A stretch of 64,000 bases of DNA from Streptomyces sp. NRRL S-337 (GCF_000720175.1 NZ_JOIX01000024.1:34197-98196); one strand, 5' to 3'. Positions 32,818 through 42,221 are shown, counted from the first letter of the stretch. Notes: generated by a model from the letters alone, not told the origin. Translations and numbers: made by a program.

Positions 32818-32924
32818 CCGGGCCCGGCGCTGCGCGGGTGAAAGGGCGGGGCGGGCGAAATTGCCGGGCCGGCCGGCGGCATGGCGGTCTCCGCCGGTGG
32901 CGGCCCATCGAGTATCCAGGAGCC

Positions 32925-33293
32925 ATGTCCCTTCGTCATCCCGTGAACCGCGGCGGAAAGGAGCGGGGGCGGTTCGCCGAACTGGCCGAAAGGGCCTCGC
33001 ATTTCACCAGTTCCCCGCTCTTCTTCGTACTCTGCCTCCTCCTGATCGCGCTGTTCCTCGCCGTTCACTTCGCCCATCTGTCGCTGGCGTGGCAGCTGCT
33101 GGCGGGGGATTTCATGACCGCGGTGACGCTGCTTCTCCTCGCCCTGCTCAAGAACTCCGAGCTGCGGGCGGAACACGCGATCCAGCGGAAGCTCGACGCG
33201 CTGGCGGCCGCGCTGCTGGAATCCCGCGAGGGCGAGGGCGGAAAGGCCGCGGAGGACCTGAGGAAGGCGATCCGATTGGAGGAGGAAACGTAA
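32925..33293 (+). CDS. Low-affinity iron permease family protein (Iron_permease domain)
   Basis: 122 residues. FAELAERASHFTSSPLFFVL starts the first of two helices. The second, LLAGDFMTAVTLLLLALLKN, is followed by the cytoplasmic AIQRKLDALAAALLE. This matches the short bacterial relatives of yeast Fet4. Actual iron transport by such small forms is unproven. It is 2 bp upstream of the next gene's start and likely co-transcribed with it. Confidence 0.8.
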   Translation: MSLRHPVNRGGKERGRFAELAERASHFTSSPLFFVLCLLLIALFLAVHFAHLSLAWQLLAGDFMTAVTLLLLALLKNSELRAEHAIQRKLDALAAALLESREGEGGKAAEDLRKAIRLEEET

Positions 33294-33295
33294 GC

Positions 33296-33940
33296 ATGGA
33301 CCTCAAGAAAAGCCCGGTCGCCCGGGCCTGGCGCGGCCGGCGCCGGTCCGCCGCGCTCGCCGCGCCGTGCCGGCCGATGGACGCCGACGACGCCAACCGC
33401 CGGTTCCTGCTGTACGGCGTGATGCCGCTGTGGTTCGTCCCGGCGGTGGCGGACTGGGCCATGCACCGGCGCACCCGCATCGAGGACACCACCGGGGTGC
33501 GGGAATCGGCGGTGCACGCGCTGATGATGGCCGAGGCCGGGGTGCCGGTCGCGATGGGCCTGCTGGCCCGGATCAATCCGCTGGTCCTGACGGTGATGGG
33601 CGGTGCCGCGCTGGCGCACGCCGCCACAGCCCTCTGGGACGTCAGCCTGGCGGACGGCGAGCGCGAACTGCACCCGGTCGAGCAGCACATCCACAGCTTC
33701 CTGGAGGTCCTGCCGCTGACCGCGCTGGCGTTCCTGTGCACGCTCCACTCCGACCAGGCCCGGGCCACACTGCGCGGCGGCCGCAGGCCCGACGACTGGA
33801 AGCTGCTGCCCAAGGAGAACCCGCTGTCCGCCCGCTATCTGGCCGGCATCGGCCTCGGCATCGGCGCCTGCATCGTGCTGCCGTACGCGGAGGAGATGAC
33901 CCGGTGCGTCAAGGCGGCCCGACTCCGGCGTGGCCGGTGA
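33296..33940 (+). CDS. Membrane protein of unknown function
   Basis: 214 residues with a strong GGAGGA SD. Three or four hydrophobic segments (FLLYGVMPLWFVPAVADW, AGVPVAMGLLARINPLVLTV, FLEVLPLTALAFLC, LAGIGLGIGACIVLPY) are separated by His-rich loops: WAMHRRTRIEDTTGVRESAVH and HPVEQHIHSF. The HR..RIE and H..EQHIH clusters look like possible metal ligands, which would fit the iron-permease-family neighbour. I do not recognise the family. Confidence 0.75.
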   Translation: MDLKKSPVARAWRGRRRSAALAAPCRPMDADDANRRFLLYGVMPLWFVPAVADWAMHRRTRIEDTTGVRESAVHALMMAEAGVPVAMGLLARINPLVLTVMGGAALAHAATALWDVSLADGERELHPVEQHIHSFLEVLPLTALAFLCTLHSDQARATLRGGRRPDDWKLLPKENPLSARYLAGIGLGIGACIVLPYAEEMTRCVKAARLRRGR

Positions 33941-34962
33941 GCGCGGTCCAGGGGCGGCGGGCCGCAACCGGGGGGCCGCTGCCGCTCCCGCCGGCGCGGA
34001 TCGTCGCTCCCCAGATCGACGGGCCCGAGGACGTGGTGGCCGACGCCGACGGCAACGTCCTGGCGGGGGCCGCGGACGGCACGGTCTGGCGGGTGCGGCT
34101 GCCGGAGCCGGAAGCGGCCGACCGGGCGGCGCGGTCGGCCCGTGCGGAGGTCGTGGGCCACACCGGCGGCCGGCCGCTCGGTCTGCACCCGCTCCCCGGT
34201 GGCGAACTGCTCGTCTGCGACGCCTACCGCGGTCTGCTGCAGCTCACGACCGGGGACGGGACGGTCCGGGTGCTGGCCGACGAGGTGGCCGGTGAGCCGC
34301 TGCGGTTCTGCAGCAACGTCACCGCGGCGCCGGACGGCACGGTCTACTTCACCGTCTCCAGCCGCCGCTACGGCCTGGACGAGTGGCCGGGCGACATCCT
34401 GGAGCACGTGGGGACGGGCCGGCTGCTGCGGCTGCGGCCCGGCGGAACGCCCGAAGTCCTGCTGTCGGGGCTGCAGTTCGCCAATGGCGTGGCGCTGGCG
34501 CCGGACGGGTCGTTCCTCCTCGTGGCCGAGACCGGAGCCCGCCGGCTGCGCCGTTACCGGCTCACCGGGCCGCGGGCCGGCCACTCTGAGCTCCTGGCTG
34601 CTGACCTGCCGGGGTACCCCGACAACATCTCCCTCGCCGACGACGGGGTCTTCTGGGTGGCTCTCGCCGGACCGCGCCAACCGGCCCTGGAGCTGGTGCA
34701 CGCCCTCCCCCACGCGGTGCGGCGGGCGGCCTGGCGGACGGTCCGGCGGGTACGTCCCGTCCCGCCGCCGCATCCGACCGTACGGGTGCTGGGCATCCGC
34801 CCGGACGGGCATCCGGTGTGGGACCTGCGGGCCGCCAGGTCGCCGTACCGGATGGTCACCGCGGTCTGCCGTACGGGCAGCCGGCTGGTCCTGGCCAGCG
34901 TCGCCCAACGCGGTATGGCGGTGTGCGCGCTGCCCGGCGCGGAAACCCTGACCGGTCACTGA
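33937..34962 (+). CDS. Strictosidine-synthase-like beta-propeller protein (SMP-30/SSL family)
   Basis: 341 residues from a GTG that overlaps the previous stop (GTGA). The SSL signatures are ANGVALAPDGSFLLVAETGARRL, RYRLTGPRAGHSELLAADLPGYPDNIS and FCSNVTAAPDGTVYFTVSS. The fold is a six-bladed calcium propeller that in lactonase or esterase relatives hydrolyses small esters. The Glu of strictosidine synthase is not evident. No signal peptide. Co-translated with the membrane protein, so probably membrane-linked in the same process. Confidence 0.85.
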   Translation: MSAVQGRRAATGGPLPLPPARIVAPQIDGPEDVVADADGNVLAGAADGTVWRVRLPEPEAADRAARSARAEVVGHTGGRPLGLHPLPGGELLVCDAYRGLLQLTTGDGTVRVLADEVAGEPLRFCSNVTAAPDGTVYFTVSSRRYGLDEWPGDILEHVGTGRLLRLRPGGTPEVLLSGLQFANGVALAPDGSFLLVAETGARRLRRYRLTGPRAGHSELLAADLPGYPDNISLADDGVFWVALAGPRQPALELVHALPHAVRRAAWRTVRRVRPVPPPHPTVRVLGIRPDGHPVWDLRAARSPYRMVTAVCRTGSRLVLASVAQRGMAVCALPGAETLTGH

Positions 34963-34983
34963 GGCGGCTGCGTCGGCCCGTCG

Positions 34984-35017
34984 GCCGGGTGGCGTCATCG
35001 AGTGGCGCCCACCCGGC
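34984..35017. terminator. Bidirectional terminator
   Basis: GCCGGGTGG (34984-34992) pairs with CCACCCGGC (35009-35017) around a 16-nt loop, between the convergent SSL and Asp23 genes. Confidence 0.7.
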
Positions 35018-35036
35018 ATGACTGCCGCGCGCCCGC

Positions 35037-35453
35037 CTACCGGACCCGCTCGACCGTTTCCTCCTCCTCGTCGGGGAGTTTCACATCGCTCACCGCGATG
35101 TTGACCTCCACGACTTCGAGACCGGTCATCCGCTCGACCGTGGCGATGACCTGCTCGCGGACCGCTTGGGCGACGTCCGGGATCACTTCGCCGTACTCGG
35201 CGATGATGTCGAGGTCGATGGCGGTCTGCTTCTCGCCGACCTCGACCTTGACCCCGTGCGTGCCGCCCGACCCTCCGCCGGGCACCCGCCTGCGCAGCTC
35301 GCCCACGGACCGCGCGAGCCCGCTGCCCAGGGCGTATACGCCGACCACATCACCGGCCGTCAGATAGGCGATCTTCGTCACCACGCCGTCGGCGATGGTC
35401 GTGCGTCCGAGGGTCCCGGCGTTCCGCGACCCGTGCTCGGTGACCTCGGTCAT
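35037..35453 (-). CDS. Asp23/Gls24 family envelope stress protein
   Basis: 138 residues from the ATG at 35453 with AGGGG at 8 nt. The Asp23 core reads TTIADGVVTKIAYLTAGDV, then VEVGEKQTAIDLDIIAEYGEVIPDVAQAVRE and MTGLEVVEVNIAVSDV (each quoted within longer conserved strands). Asp23 proteins associate with the membrane and with alkaline or envelope stress. Actinobacteria often carry several next to small membrane anchors; none is adjacent here. Confidence 0.9.
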   Translation of the reverse strand: MTEVTEHGSRNAGTLGRTTIADGVVTKIAYLTAGDVVGVYALGSGLARSVGELRRRVPGGGSGGTHGVKVEVGEKQTAIDLDIIAEYGEVIPDVAQAVREQVIATVERMTGLEVVEVNIAVSDVKLPDEEEETVERVR

Positions 35454-35723
35454 CCCGTTCACCCCTCGCTCCGTCGCACATGCCTGGCGCCGAGTGCTCC
35501 GAACGGAGCACAGCGTCGGCCCTCTCTTCACGCTAGAGCCCGGCAGATGAGGCCGCCTCTCCTCCTTTGCCGACCCGGCAACCGGAATTGTCGGCGGGGT
35601 GCCCGCTCCACCGTTCCACGGCAACCGGATGTCCGGCCACCGCGGCGCCGACATCCCGTTCGGCAGCGAACGCACCGGCGGCCGCGTCCCGTGGGACGCG
35701 GCCGCCGGGGTGCGCTTTCCGGG

Positions 35724-37562
35724 TCAGGCGGCCCCGCCGGCCCGACGGCGGCGCAGCACCAGGGCGGTGGCGGTCACACCGCCCGCCAGCACCGCGGCGC
35801 CGATCGAGGCCGGCAGCAACGGGAAGCCGGAGTCGGTGGTCGCGGCCGTGTCCTGCACGGCCGGGCCCGGGTCGATGGTGGCCGCCATCGGGGCGATGTG
35901 CCGGATCGGGCCGACGGACCGGACCGAGCCGTCCTTGTTGAGCAGCACCTGCTTGTTGTTGGGGTGCCGGAAGTCGAACATGTTCTTCAGGGAGCCGGCC
36001 CGGCTGTCGAAGGCGGCGTCGCCGATTCGGCCGGTGTGCCAGTTGTCCTCGATGAACTTGATGACCGAGGTCTGCTCGGTGCGGGTGTGGTCGATCGTGT
36101 TGACCTTGCTGTACGGGGAGACCACCAGCAGCGGCTGCCGGGTGCCGGGGCCGCAGCGGTCCGCATAGCCGCCGGCGGCCGCGGGGCCCGCCTGGCAGGC
36201 CGGGCTGTCGGTGGCCTTGCCGTTGGAGTCGGTCGAGGTGTCCTTCGAGCCGTTGCGCGGCTTGGCGTACGCGTGGTCGTACCAGCCGTCGGAGTCGTCG
36301 TAGGCGATGACGACGGCGGTGTCCTTCCACTGCGGCGACTGCTGGATGCGGTTGATCCGGTCGACGAGGAAGTGCTGTTCGTCGACCGGGTCGGAGTAAC
36401 CGGCGTGCCCGTCCTGGTATTCGGGGGCCTTGACGAAGCTGACCGCGGGCAGCTTGCCCGCCTTCAGCGCGGCGTCGAAGTCGGTCAGGTCGTAGTTGTG
36501 GTTGGCCGGTCCGGCGTGGCCGATCTCGTCGACGCTCTTGGGCGGCAGGTGGTGCGGGTTCGCCGTGGACCGGTAGTACTGGAACGGCGCGTGGTGCGGG
36601 CTGTAGTCGACGACCGCCGCGCCCCCGACGTTGGAGTGCGTGGTGCCGCCGCACTTCGCGTAGTGGCCGTCCTGGCCGTCCCACGCGGTGCTGGGCCGGA
36701 AGCCGCCCTGGAACCAGCCCCAGCTGACGTGCCGGGCGGTGAGCAGGTCGCCGATGTTGCGGCCCTGCATCGCGGCGAGCGCGTTCTTGCCGGTGTGGTC
36801 CTTGTTGGAGCAGTCGTCGTAGGCCGGGTCGGGGTCGCTGATGATCGTGCCGACGCCGTGCGCGTCGGGCGAGTGCACGGCGTGCGGGTCGGGCTTGTCG
36901 GTCTGCCGCGGGTGCTCCGTGCTGGAGGCCGGGTCCATGGAGACGACGCCGTGCGTCTGCCCGGAGACCAGGTTGAGGGCCCCGGGGGTGGAGGGGCCGT
37001 AAGTGGTGCTGAAGGAGCGGTCGTTGAGGGCGTAGTGCTGGGCGTAGTTCCACAGCCCGGTGACGGTGTTGCCGTCGTAGTAGTCCATCACCAGTCCGGG
37101 CTCGCCGAAGAGGCCGCCGGAGCATTTGCCCGAGTCGGTGTTCTGGACGAACCGGTCGGCCTTGCCGCCGTTGTAGGCGTACTGCTCGGGCCCGTAGTCG
37201 TGGTTCTGGTCGCAGGTCATGGCCTGCTGCGGGGTCAGCCGCTTGGGGGCGTACTGGTTGGGGTTGTGCTTGAGCAGACCTGCGGTGCGCAGGTTGTCGA
37301 TGTCCCGGGGCGTGCGCGGGGACGGGGTGAAGCGGGTGCCGTCGGTGTTCGCGGCCTTGGGGTACGTCGCGAAGTAGTGGTCGAACGAGATGTTCTCGTC
37401 GAAGAGCACGACCACATGCTTGATGGGGGTGGCCGTGCGGGAGGGGGTGGGCTGGTGCCCGGCGGCCCAGGACGGCGCCGTGGTGCCCAGGACGGTGAGG
37501 GCCGCGGCGCCCGCGAGGGCCCCCAGGGTCCTTATCGCCGGTCGTCTTCCCCTGCTTGCCAT
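35724..37562 (-). CDS. Secreted alkaline phosphatase / phospholipase C-type phosphoesterase
   Basis: 612 residues. A signal peptide (RTLGALAGAAALTVLGTTAPSWA) is followed by the phosphoesterase domain starting IKHVVVLFDENISFDHYF, where the Glu-Asn pair marks the PF04185 metal site. Later motifs are SGQTHG, AYDDSDGWYDHAYAKP and VVSPYSKVNTIDHTRTEQTSV. The C terminus has one helix and a basic tail (GAAVLAGGVTATALVLRRRR), so the protein stays attached to the cell surface. It releases phosphate from organic phosphates or phospholipids. A PHO-box-like sequence lies 80-100 bp upstream. Confidence 0.9.
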   Translation of the reverse strand: MASRGRRPAIRTLGALAGAAALTVLGTTAPSWAAGHQPTPSRTATPIKHVVVLFDENISFDHYFATYPKAANTDGTRFTPSPRTPRDIDNLRTAGLLKHNPNQYAPKRLTPQQAMTCDQNHDYGPEQYAYNGGKADRFVQNTDSGKCSGGLFGEPGLVMDYYDGNTVTGLWNYAQHYALNDRSFSTTYGPSTPGALNLVSGQTHGVVSMDPASSTEHPRQTDKPDPHAVHSPDAHGVGTIISDPDPAYDDCSNKDHTGKNALAAMQGRNIGDLLTARHVSWGWFQGGFRPSTAWDGQDGHYAKCGGTTHSNVGGAAVVDYSPHHAPFQYYRSTANPHHLPPKSVDEIGHAGPANHNYDLTDFDAALKAGKLPAVSFVKAPEYQDGHAGYSDPVDEQHFLVDRINRIQQSPQWKDTAVVIAYDDSDGWYDHAYAKPRNGSKDTSTDSNGKATDSPACQAGPAAAGGYADRCGPGTRQPLLVVSPYSKVNTIDHTRTEQTSVIKFIEDNWHTGRIGDAAFDSRAGSLKNMFDFRHPNNKQVLLNKDGSVRSVGPIRHIAPMAATIDPGPAVQDTAATTDSGFPLLPASIGAAVLAGGVTATALVLRRRRAGGAA

Positions 37563-37641
37563 GCTCGTTCACCCTCCGGACGGGGACGTGGTCGTGCTGT
37601 ACGCCCGGATGCTCGGCCGGGCGGGCAGCGGCTCGGCAGAG

Positions 37642-37663
37642 CCATGATGACGGGCGGGTGAAC
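37642..37663 (-). promoter_or_regulatory. Possible PHO box (PhoP site)
   Basis: On the minus strand, GTTCACCCGCC then CGTCATCATGG approximates two 11-nt direct repeats of the Streptomyces PHO-box unit G(G/T)TCAYYYR(G/C). The first unit is good, the second weak. It lies about 80 bp before the phosphoesterase start. Confidence 0.35.
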
Positions 37664-37725
37664 ACTCAGTCAGGTAAGCCGGGCCAAAGCTTGACCGGGT
37701 GTTGACCCTTCGCGGCCGCCGCCGG

Positions 37726-38985
37726 TCACGTGAGCAGGGCCCGGCCGTACCAGTCCGAGGTGTCGCGGACGCCGGGCACGGCGTAGAAGTAACCGCCGCC
37801 GAACGGGGTCAGGTAGTCCGTCAGCGGTTCGCCGGCGAGCCGGTGCTGCACGGCCTCGAACTGGGCGGCCAGGTCGCGCTGGTAGCAGCAGAACAGCAGG
37901 CCCATGTCCAGGTTGCCGTTGCGGTCCACACCCTGGTCGTAGTTGTACGAGCGGCGCAGGATCCGCTGGCCGTCGGTGGCCGCGGTGCGCGGGTTGGCCA
38001 GCCGGATGTGGCTGTCCAGCGGGATGACGTCGCCCTTGGGGTCGCCGGGGTAGTGCGGGGTGTCGTGTTCGTGGTCGCCGTCCAGGGGCGCCCCGGTCTC
38101 GCGGTTGCGGCCGAACATCCGCTCCTGTTCGGTCAGCGACACCCGGTCCCAGAACTCCACCAGCATGCGGATCAGCCGCACCACCTGGTAGCTGCCGCCG
38201 ACCGCCCAGGCCGGTTCGCCGGAGTCGCGGCCGGCCCAGACCAGCCGGTCCATCTCCCGGCCGGACCCGGCGTCCGGATTGGCCGTGCCGTCCTTGAAGC
38301 CCATGAGGTTGCGGGGCGTGCCGGAGGGGCGGGGCGGGCTGCTGAAGCCGTCCATCCGCCAGCGCACCTGCATGCCGCCCCGGGTGTGCCGGGCGATGTC
38401 CCGCAGGGCGTGCAGCACGGTGTCGGTGTCGTCGGCGCACAGTTGGAGGCTCAGATCGCCGTGGCACCACTCGGGGCGGAGGTCGTCGTCGGGGAAGGTC
38501 GGCATGGCCTTCAGGCGGCGCGGTGCCCGGCCGTGCAGTCCGAACCGGTCGTCGAAGAGGGACGCGCCCACGCCGACCGTCACCGTCAGCGCGCCGGCGG
38601 GGAGCCGCGGTCCGAGGAGGCCCGAGTCGGCGGGAGGGCCGGTGATGCCGGGGTCCGCCGGTGTGCCGCCGCCGGTCAGGGCACGGGCCCGGGCGGTGAG
38701 GGTGCGCAGCAGCTCGGCCAGCTCCCGGCGGTCACCGGCCGTGACGTCGAACGCGGTGAAGGCCGTGACCCGGCGGGGCGCGGCGAGCACGGAGGACTGG
38801 TGCGGCCCGTGGAACGGCACCGGGGGTGCGGCCGCGGTCCCGAGCGCGGGGCCGGGCACCGGCACCGTGACGTCGGCCCCCGGCGAACCCTGCGCGGGCG
38901 CCGCACCGCCGGCCGCCAGCCCGGCCCCGGCGAGGGCCGCGCCCCACAGGAATCCCCGTCTGCCGACTCCGTTCACACCACTCAT
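37726..38985 (-). CDS. efeB: EfeB, Tat-exported Dyp-type haem peroxidase
   Basis: 419 residues. A twin-arginine signal reads [20 protein letters not shown]. The Dyp-family distal-site motif GFKDGTANP and the [12 protein letters not shown] region are present, ending [12 protein letters not shown]. In EfeUOB systems, EfeB oxidises Fe2+ or processes haem outside the membrane. Start at ATG 38985; a GTG at 38994 overlapping the efeO stop is possible. It follows efeO with a 5-bp gap, so the two are co-transcribed. Confidence 0.93.
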   Translation of the reverse strand: MSGVNGVGRRGFLWGAALAGAGLAAGGAAPAQGSPGADVTVPVPGPALGTAAAPPVPFHGPHQSSVLAAPRRVTAFTAFDVTAGDRRELAELLRTLTARARALTGGGTPADPGITGPPADSGLLGPRLPAGALTVTVGVGASLFDDRFGLHGRAPRRLKAMPTFPDDDLRPEWCHGDLSLQLCADDTDTVLHALRDIARHTRGGMQVRWRMDGFSSPPRPSGTPRNLMGFKDGTANPDAGSGREMDRLVWAGRDSGEPAWAVGGSYQVVRLIRMLVEFWDRVSLTEQERMFGRNRETGAPLDGDHEHDTPHYPGDPKGDVIPLDSHIRLANPRTAATDGQRILRRSYNYDQGVDRNGNLDMGLLFCCYQRDLAAQFEAVQHRLAGEPLTDYLTPFGGGYFYAVPGVRDTSDWYGRALLT

Positions 38986-38990
38986 GCCGC

Positions 38991-40181
38991 TCACACCGTT
39001 CTGCGCGCGTCGCACAGCGTCGCCACCGACGCCAGCCGTTCCACCAGGTCTCCCAGCACCGCGTCGGTACGCTCCCGCTGCCGGCGGTCGAGTCGGTCCA
39101 GCGGCGTCCAGTGCCCGTCCCGCCGGAAGCCGTCGAGCAGTTCCTGCGCGCGGTCCAACTTCCGCGCCAGCGCGGGGAGTTCGCGGTACCGGGTGACGAG
39201 CAGGGGGCGCAGCCGGGCGAGCACGGCACGGGTGCCGTCGAGGTTGGCGCGGGCGGTGGCGAGGTTGCTTCCGCTGCCGTAGTCGGTCCGCCCGGTCAGC
39301 TCGAACTGGAGGGTGTTCTCCAGGATCTCGTGGGCCCGCAGACCGAGGTCCGCCGGTTCCATCCGGGCCTCGGCCCAGTCGTCCCGCAGCGCCTTGACGG
39401 CGTCGGCGAGTGCGGTGGCCGGTCCGCGCAGGGACGCGGTGGACCGGCCGTGCCACAGCCCGTACTCGATCCGGTGGAAGCCGGTGAAGGCCGGGTCCCG
39501 GGCGCCGTCCGGCAGGCCGGCGGTGGTGCCGTTGATCTTCCCGTCCGCGTCGCCGAACGCCCCGTAGGCCGCGCCCAGCCGCTCGTAGGCGAGGTGCGCG
39601 GACAGCCAGGCGTCCTCGGCCGCCGCGCGGTCGCCGTCCGCCAGGGCCTCCCGCAGCCGCCCGGTCCGGCCGACGAGGCCGTCCAGGCCCTTGGCGACCC
39701 ACTTCTGGTAGGCCAGCGCCGGGGGGATCAGATCGTGCTCGGTGACCGGGGGCGCGGCCGGGCCGGGCGGGCCGCCGCCCGCGATCCGCACCGTCGGTCC
39801 GGTGACCGCGTGCGCGTCGTCCGGCAGGCACATGAAGGCGTACGCGCCCCGGCCCAGCCGGACCCGCAGCTGGCGGGTGGTGCCGGGGCCGATGCCCTCC
39901 ACCTCGCCGTGGACGGAGCCGTCGGCGGGGTTCTTGAGGTAGACCTCGGCGGCGGTGTCGGAGGTGTTGTGCAGATCGAAGACCTGGAGCCCGGGACGCG
40001 GGTGCTGCCATCCGCGGCCGCAGCCGCCGGGCGACACCTCGATGCCGGTGTGCGGCAATCCGTCCGGCGCGGCCCGCCCCGCCTCCGCCCCGTCCGCCCC
40101 ACCGGTCAGCAACAGCCCGGCCAGCAGCCCACCGGCCACGAGCACACCACCGACGGCCCTGGTCCGAGCGGTGGAACTCAT
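38991..40181 (-). CDS. efeO: EfeO, periplasmic iron-binding component (cupredoxin plus imelysin/M75)
   Basis: 396 residues from the ATG at 40181 with AGGAG at 6 nt, preferred over the ATG at 40202. A signal peptide ([21 protein letters not shown]) precedes a small cupredoxin-like domain ([13 protein letters not shown] to [16 protein letters not shown]). The M75 imelysin domain follows, with its HxxE metal motif in FHRIEYGLW. It binds ferrous/ferric iron for the EfeU permease, but no EfeU gene is found next to it. Confidence 0.93.
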   Translation of the reverse strand: MSSTARTRAVGGVLVAGGLLAGLLLTGGADGAEAGRAAPDGLPHTGIEVSPGGCGRGWQHPRPGLQVFDLHNTSDTAAEVYLKNPADGSVHGEVEGIGPGTTRQLRVRLGRGAYAFMCLPDDAHAVTGPTVRIAGGGPPGPAAPPVTEHDLIPPALAYQKWVAKGLDGLVGRTGRLREALADGDRAAAEDAWLSAHLAYERLGAAYGAFGDADGKINGTTAGLPDGARDPAFTGFHRIEYGLWHGRSTASLRGPATALADAVKALRDDWAEARMEPADLGLRAHEILENTLQFELTGRTDYGSGSNLATARANLDGTRAVLARLRPLLVTRYRELPALARKLDRAQELLDGFRRDGHWTPLDRLDRRQRERTDAVLGDLVERLASVATLCDARRTV

Positions 40182-40384
40182 GCTGCTCCTGGCCTTCGTC
40201 ATGATCCTGGTCCCGGTCCCCGCCCCGGCGAGCTCGGCGTCACCCGGCCGGATCTCCTCCCCACCGGACGGCGCCGGCCTCCATGCTAGGCAGCGTCCGG
40301 CCTCCGAACACCCCTTCCCCCGGACAGAGTCCGAGAGTTTCCCGGCGGTTCACCGGGCGGACGCCCGCGCCCGTCGCCGGCCGG

Positions 40385-41236
40385 TCAGCCGGAGACCTCC
40401 ATGCGCTGCGTCCCGACGACCGACAGCAGCCGCATCGCCTCTTCCGACGGCGAGCCGGGGGCGGCGGTGTAGATGACGACGCGCTGGTCCCGGTCGGCGA
40501 TGTCCAGGACGTCGCAGCGGACGGTCACCGGGCCGACGAGGGGGTGCGCGAAGGTCTTGCAGAGGGTGGGACGGTCGGTGACGTCGTGCGCGGCCCAGAG
40601 CCGGGCGAACTCCTCGCTGCCGGCGAGGAGTTCCTCGACCAGGCCGGTCACCTCCGGGTCGTGGGGGTAGCGGGCCGCGGCGGCGCGCAGGTGCTGGGCC
40701 GAGGTCCGGGCGAACTCGTCCGCATCCGACACGCCGTACAGCCGCCGGTGGTCCCGGTAGGGGCCGAGGAAGGTGCGCCGGATCAGATTGCGGTCCCGGC
40801 GCGAGAGGGCGGAGAAGTCCTCCATCAGGGCCGCGGCCAGCTCGTTCCAGGCGATGACCTCGTACGTCGCCGACATCACCAGCGCCGCGGCCTCCGGCAG
40901 CCGGTGCAGCAGGTCGGCGATGCTCTGCCGCACCTCCCGCGAGTGCCCCGGCGGGGGCCCGGGCGGGGCACCGGCGAGGTGGTGCAGGTGGTCGCGCTCG
41001 GCGTCCGACAGTCGCAGTGCGCGGGCGAGCTGGGCCAGCACCTCGCGGGACGGGTGCGGGGCACGCGCCTGCTCCAGGCGCGCGTAGTACTCGGTCGAGA
41101 TGAACGCCAGCTGCGCCACCTCCTCGCGGCGCAGCCCCGGGGTACGGCGGCGCGGCCCGGCGGGCAGCCCCACGTCGGCGGGGGTGATGCGTTCGCGTCT
41201 GCTGCGAAGGAAACCGGCCAGCTCTCGTCGATTCAT
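40385..41236 (-). CDS. XRE-family regulator with MmyB-like ligand domain
   Basis: 283 residues. The N-terminal HTH is LRREEVAQLAFISTEYYARLEQAR, preceded by RRRTPG, typical of the large actinobacterial MmyB-like XRE group. The C-terminal PAS-like domain includes VMSATYEVIAWNELAAALM and DVTDRPTLCKTFAHPLVGPVTV (shortened) and ends in a beta strand set. The group is usually divergent from, and controls, an SDR gene, exactly as here. A 21-bp dyad lies between them. Confidence 0.9.
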   Translation of the reverse strand: MNRRELAGFLRSRRERITPADVGLPAGPRRRTPGLRREEVAQLAFISTEYYARLEQARAPHPSREVLAQLARALRLSDAERDHLHHLAGAPPGPPPGHSREVRQSIADLLHRLPEAAALVMSATYEVIAWNELAAALMEDFSALSRRDRNLIRRTFLGPYRDHRRLYGVSDADEFARTSAQHLRAAAARYPHDPEVTGLVEELLAGSEEFARLWAAHDVTDRPTLCKTFAHPLVGPVTVRCDVLDIADRDQRVVIYTAAPGSPSEEAMRLLSVVGTQRMEVSG

Positions 41237-41269
41237 CCGCCCAGTGTGCGGGGGCGCCGCGACGCCCAG

Positions 41270-41290
41270 CCAGGTACTGCCGGTGCCTGG
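41270..41290. promoter_or_regulatory. 21-bp dyad operator between the XRE regulator and SDR genes
   Basis: CCAGGTACTG-C-CGGTGCCTGG has arms matching at 8 of 10 positions. It sits centrally in the 87-bp divergent promoter region. Confidence 0.65.
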
Positions 41291-41323
41291 ATGAGCGGGG
41301 CGGCCGGGCCCAGGCTCGTCGGC

Positions 41324-42166
41324 ATGACCCACACACCGATCACCACCACGCCCTCGAAGACCTCCGGAACCTCTGCGTCCTCCGGAACTTCCGGGACCCC
41401 GGGGGCCTGTGGCCTGCTCGCCGGCAAGGTCGCCTTCCTCACCGGTGCCGGTCGCGGCATCGGCGCGGCAGCGGCGCGGCTGTTCGCCCGGGAGGGCGCC
41501 CGGGTGCTTCTCGCGGCCCGTACGGAGAGCCAGCTCAAGGCGGTCACCGAGGAGATCCGGGCGGCCGGCGGCACCGCGGAGTACGTGGTGTGCGACCTGG
41601 CCGACCCGGCGAGCGTCCGGGCCGCCGTCAACCGGTCCGTGGAGCTGTACGGCCGGCTCGACGTGGCCTTCAACAACGGCGCGACGGACCAGCCGCCCGG
41701 CCCGATGGACCAGCTGTCGGAGGCCGATTTCGACCGCGTCTGCGCCGTCAACCTCAAGGGCCCGTGGCTGGCCATGAACGCCGAGATCGCCGCGATCCGT
41801 GCCACCGCGCGGCGCGGGGCCATCGTCAACACCTCCAGCGTCGGCGCCCTGATGGCCAACCCCTGGCTGCCCGCCTACGGCGCGGCGAAGCGGGCGGTCA
41901 ACAGCCTCACCGCCTCGGCAGCCGCCACCTACGGCCCGGAGGGCATCCGCGTCAACGCCATCGCGCCCGGCACCACCTTCACCGAGATGCTGCACGAATG
42001 GGACGAGAAGACCCCCGGCATCATCGATCAGCTCAACGCCCGGACCCCGCTGGGCCGCGCCGCCGACCCGGAGGAGATCGCCCAGGCCGCCGCCTGGCTC
42101 CTCAGCGACCGCTCCTCCTACGTCACGGGCACGATCCTCCGGGTCGACGGCGGCATGCGGGCCTGA
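41324..42166 (+). CDS. Short-chain dehydrogenase/reductase under XRE control
   Basis: 280 residues. After a Ser/Thr/Gly-rich leader, the core has LTGAGRGIGAAAARLFA, FNNGA (variant of NNAG), catalytic Ser in NTSSVGAL, and YGAAKRAVNSL for Tyr/Lys. It ends VTGTILRVDGGMRA. FabG-like; substrate unknown. The ATG at 41324 was chosen; an in-frame ATG at 41291 directly abuts the operator and would add 11 residues. Confidence 0.88.
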   Translation: MTHTPITTTPSKTSGTSASSGTSGTPGACGLLAGKVAFLTGAGRGIGAAAARLFAREGARVLLAARTESQLKAVTEEIRAAGGTAEYVVCDLADPASVRAAVNRSVELYGRLDVAFNNGATDQPPGPMDQLSEADFDRVCAVNLKGPWLAMNAEIAAIRATARRGAIVNTSSVGALMANPWLPAYGAAKRAVNSLTASAAATYGPEGIRVNAIAPGTTFTEMLHEWDEKTPGIIDQLNARTPLGRAADPEEIAQAAAWLLSDRSSYVTGTILRVDGGMRA

Positions 42167-42221
42167 GCCGGCACGGTGCCCTTGGGGCCGGGGCCTGGAA
42201 CCCGGGGCCCCGGCGCCGGCC

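Noticed and set aside
35166..37661. An 831-codon plus-strand frame over the phosphoesterase
   Set aside because: Arg/Val/Gly-rich antisense shadow with no family motif.
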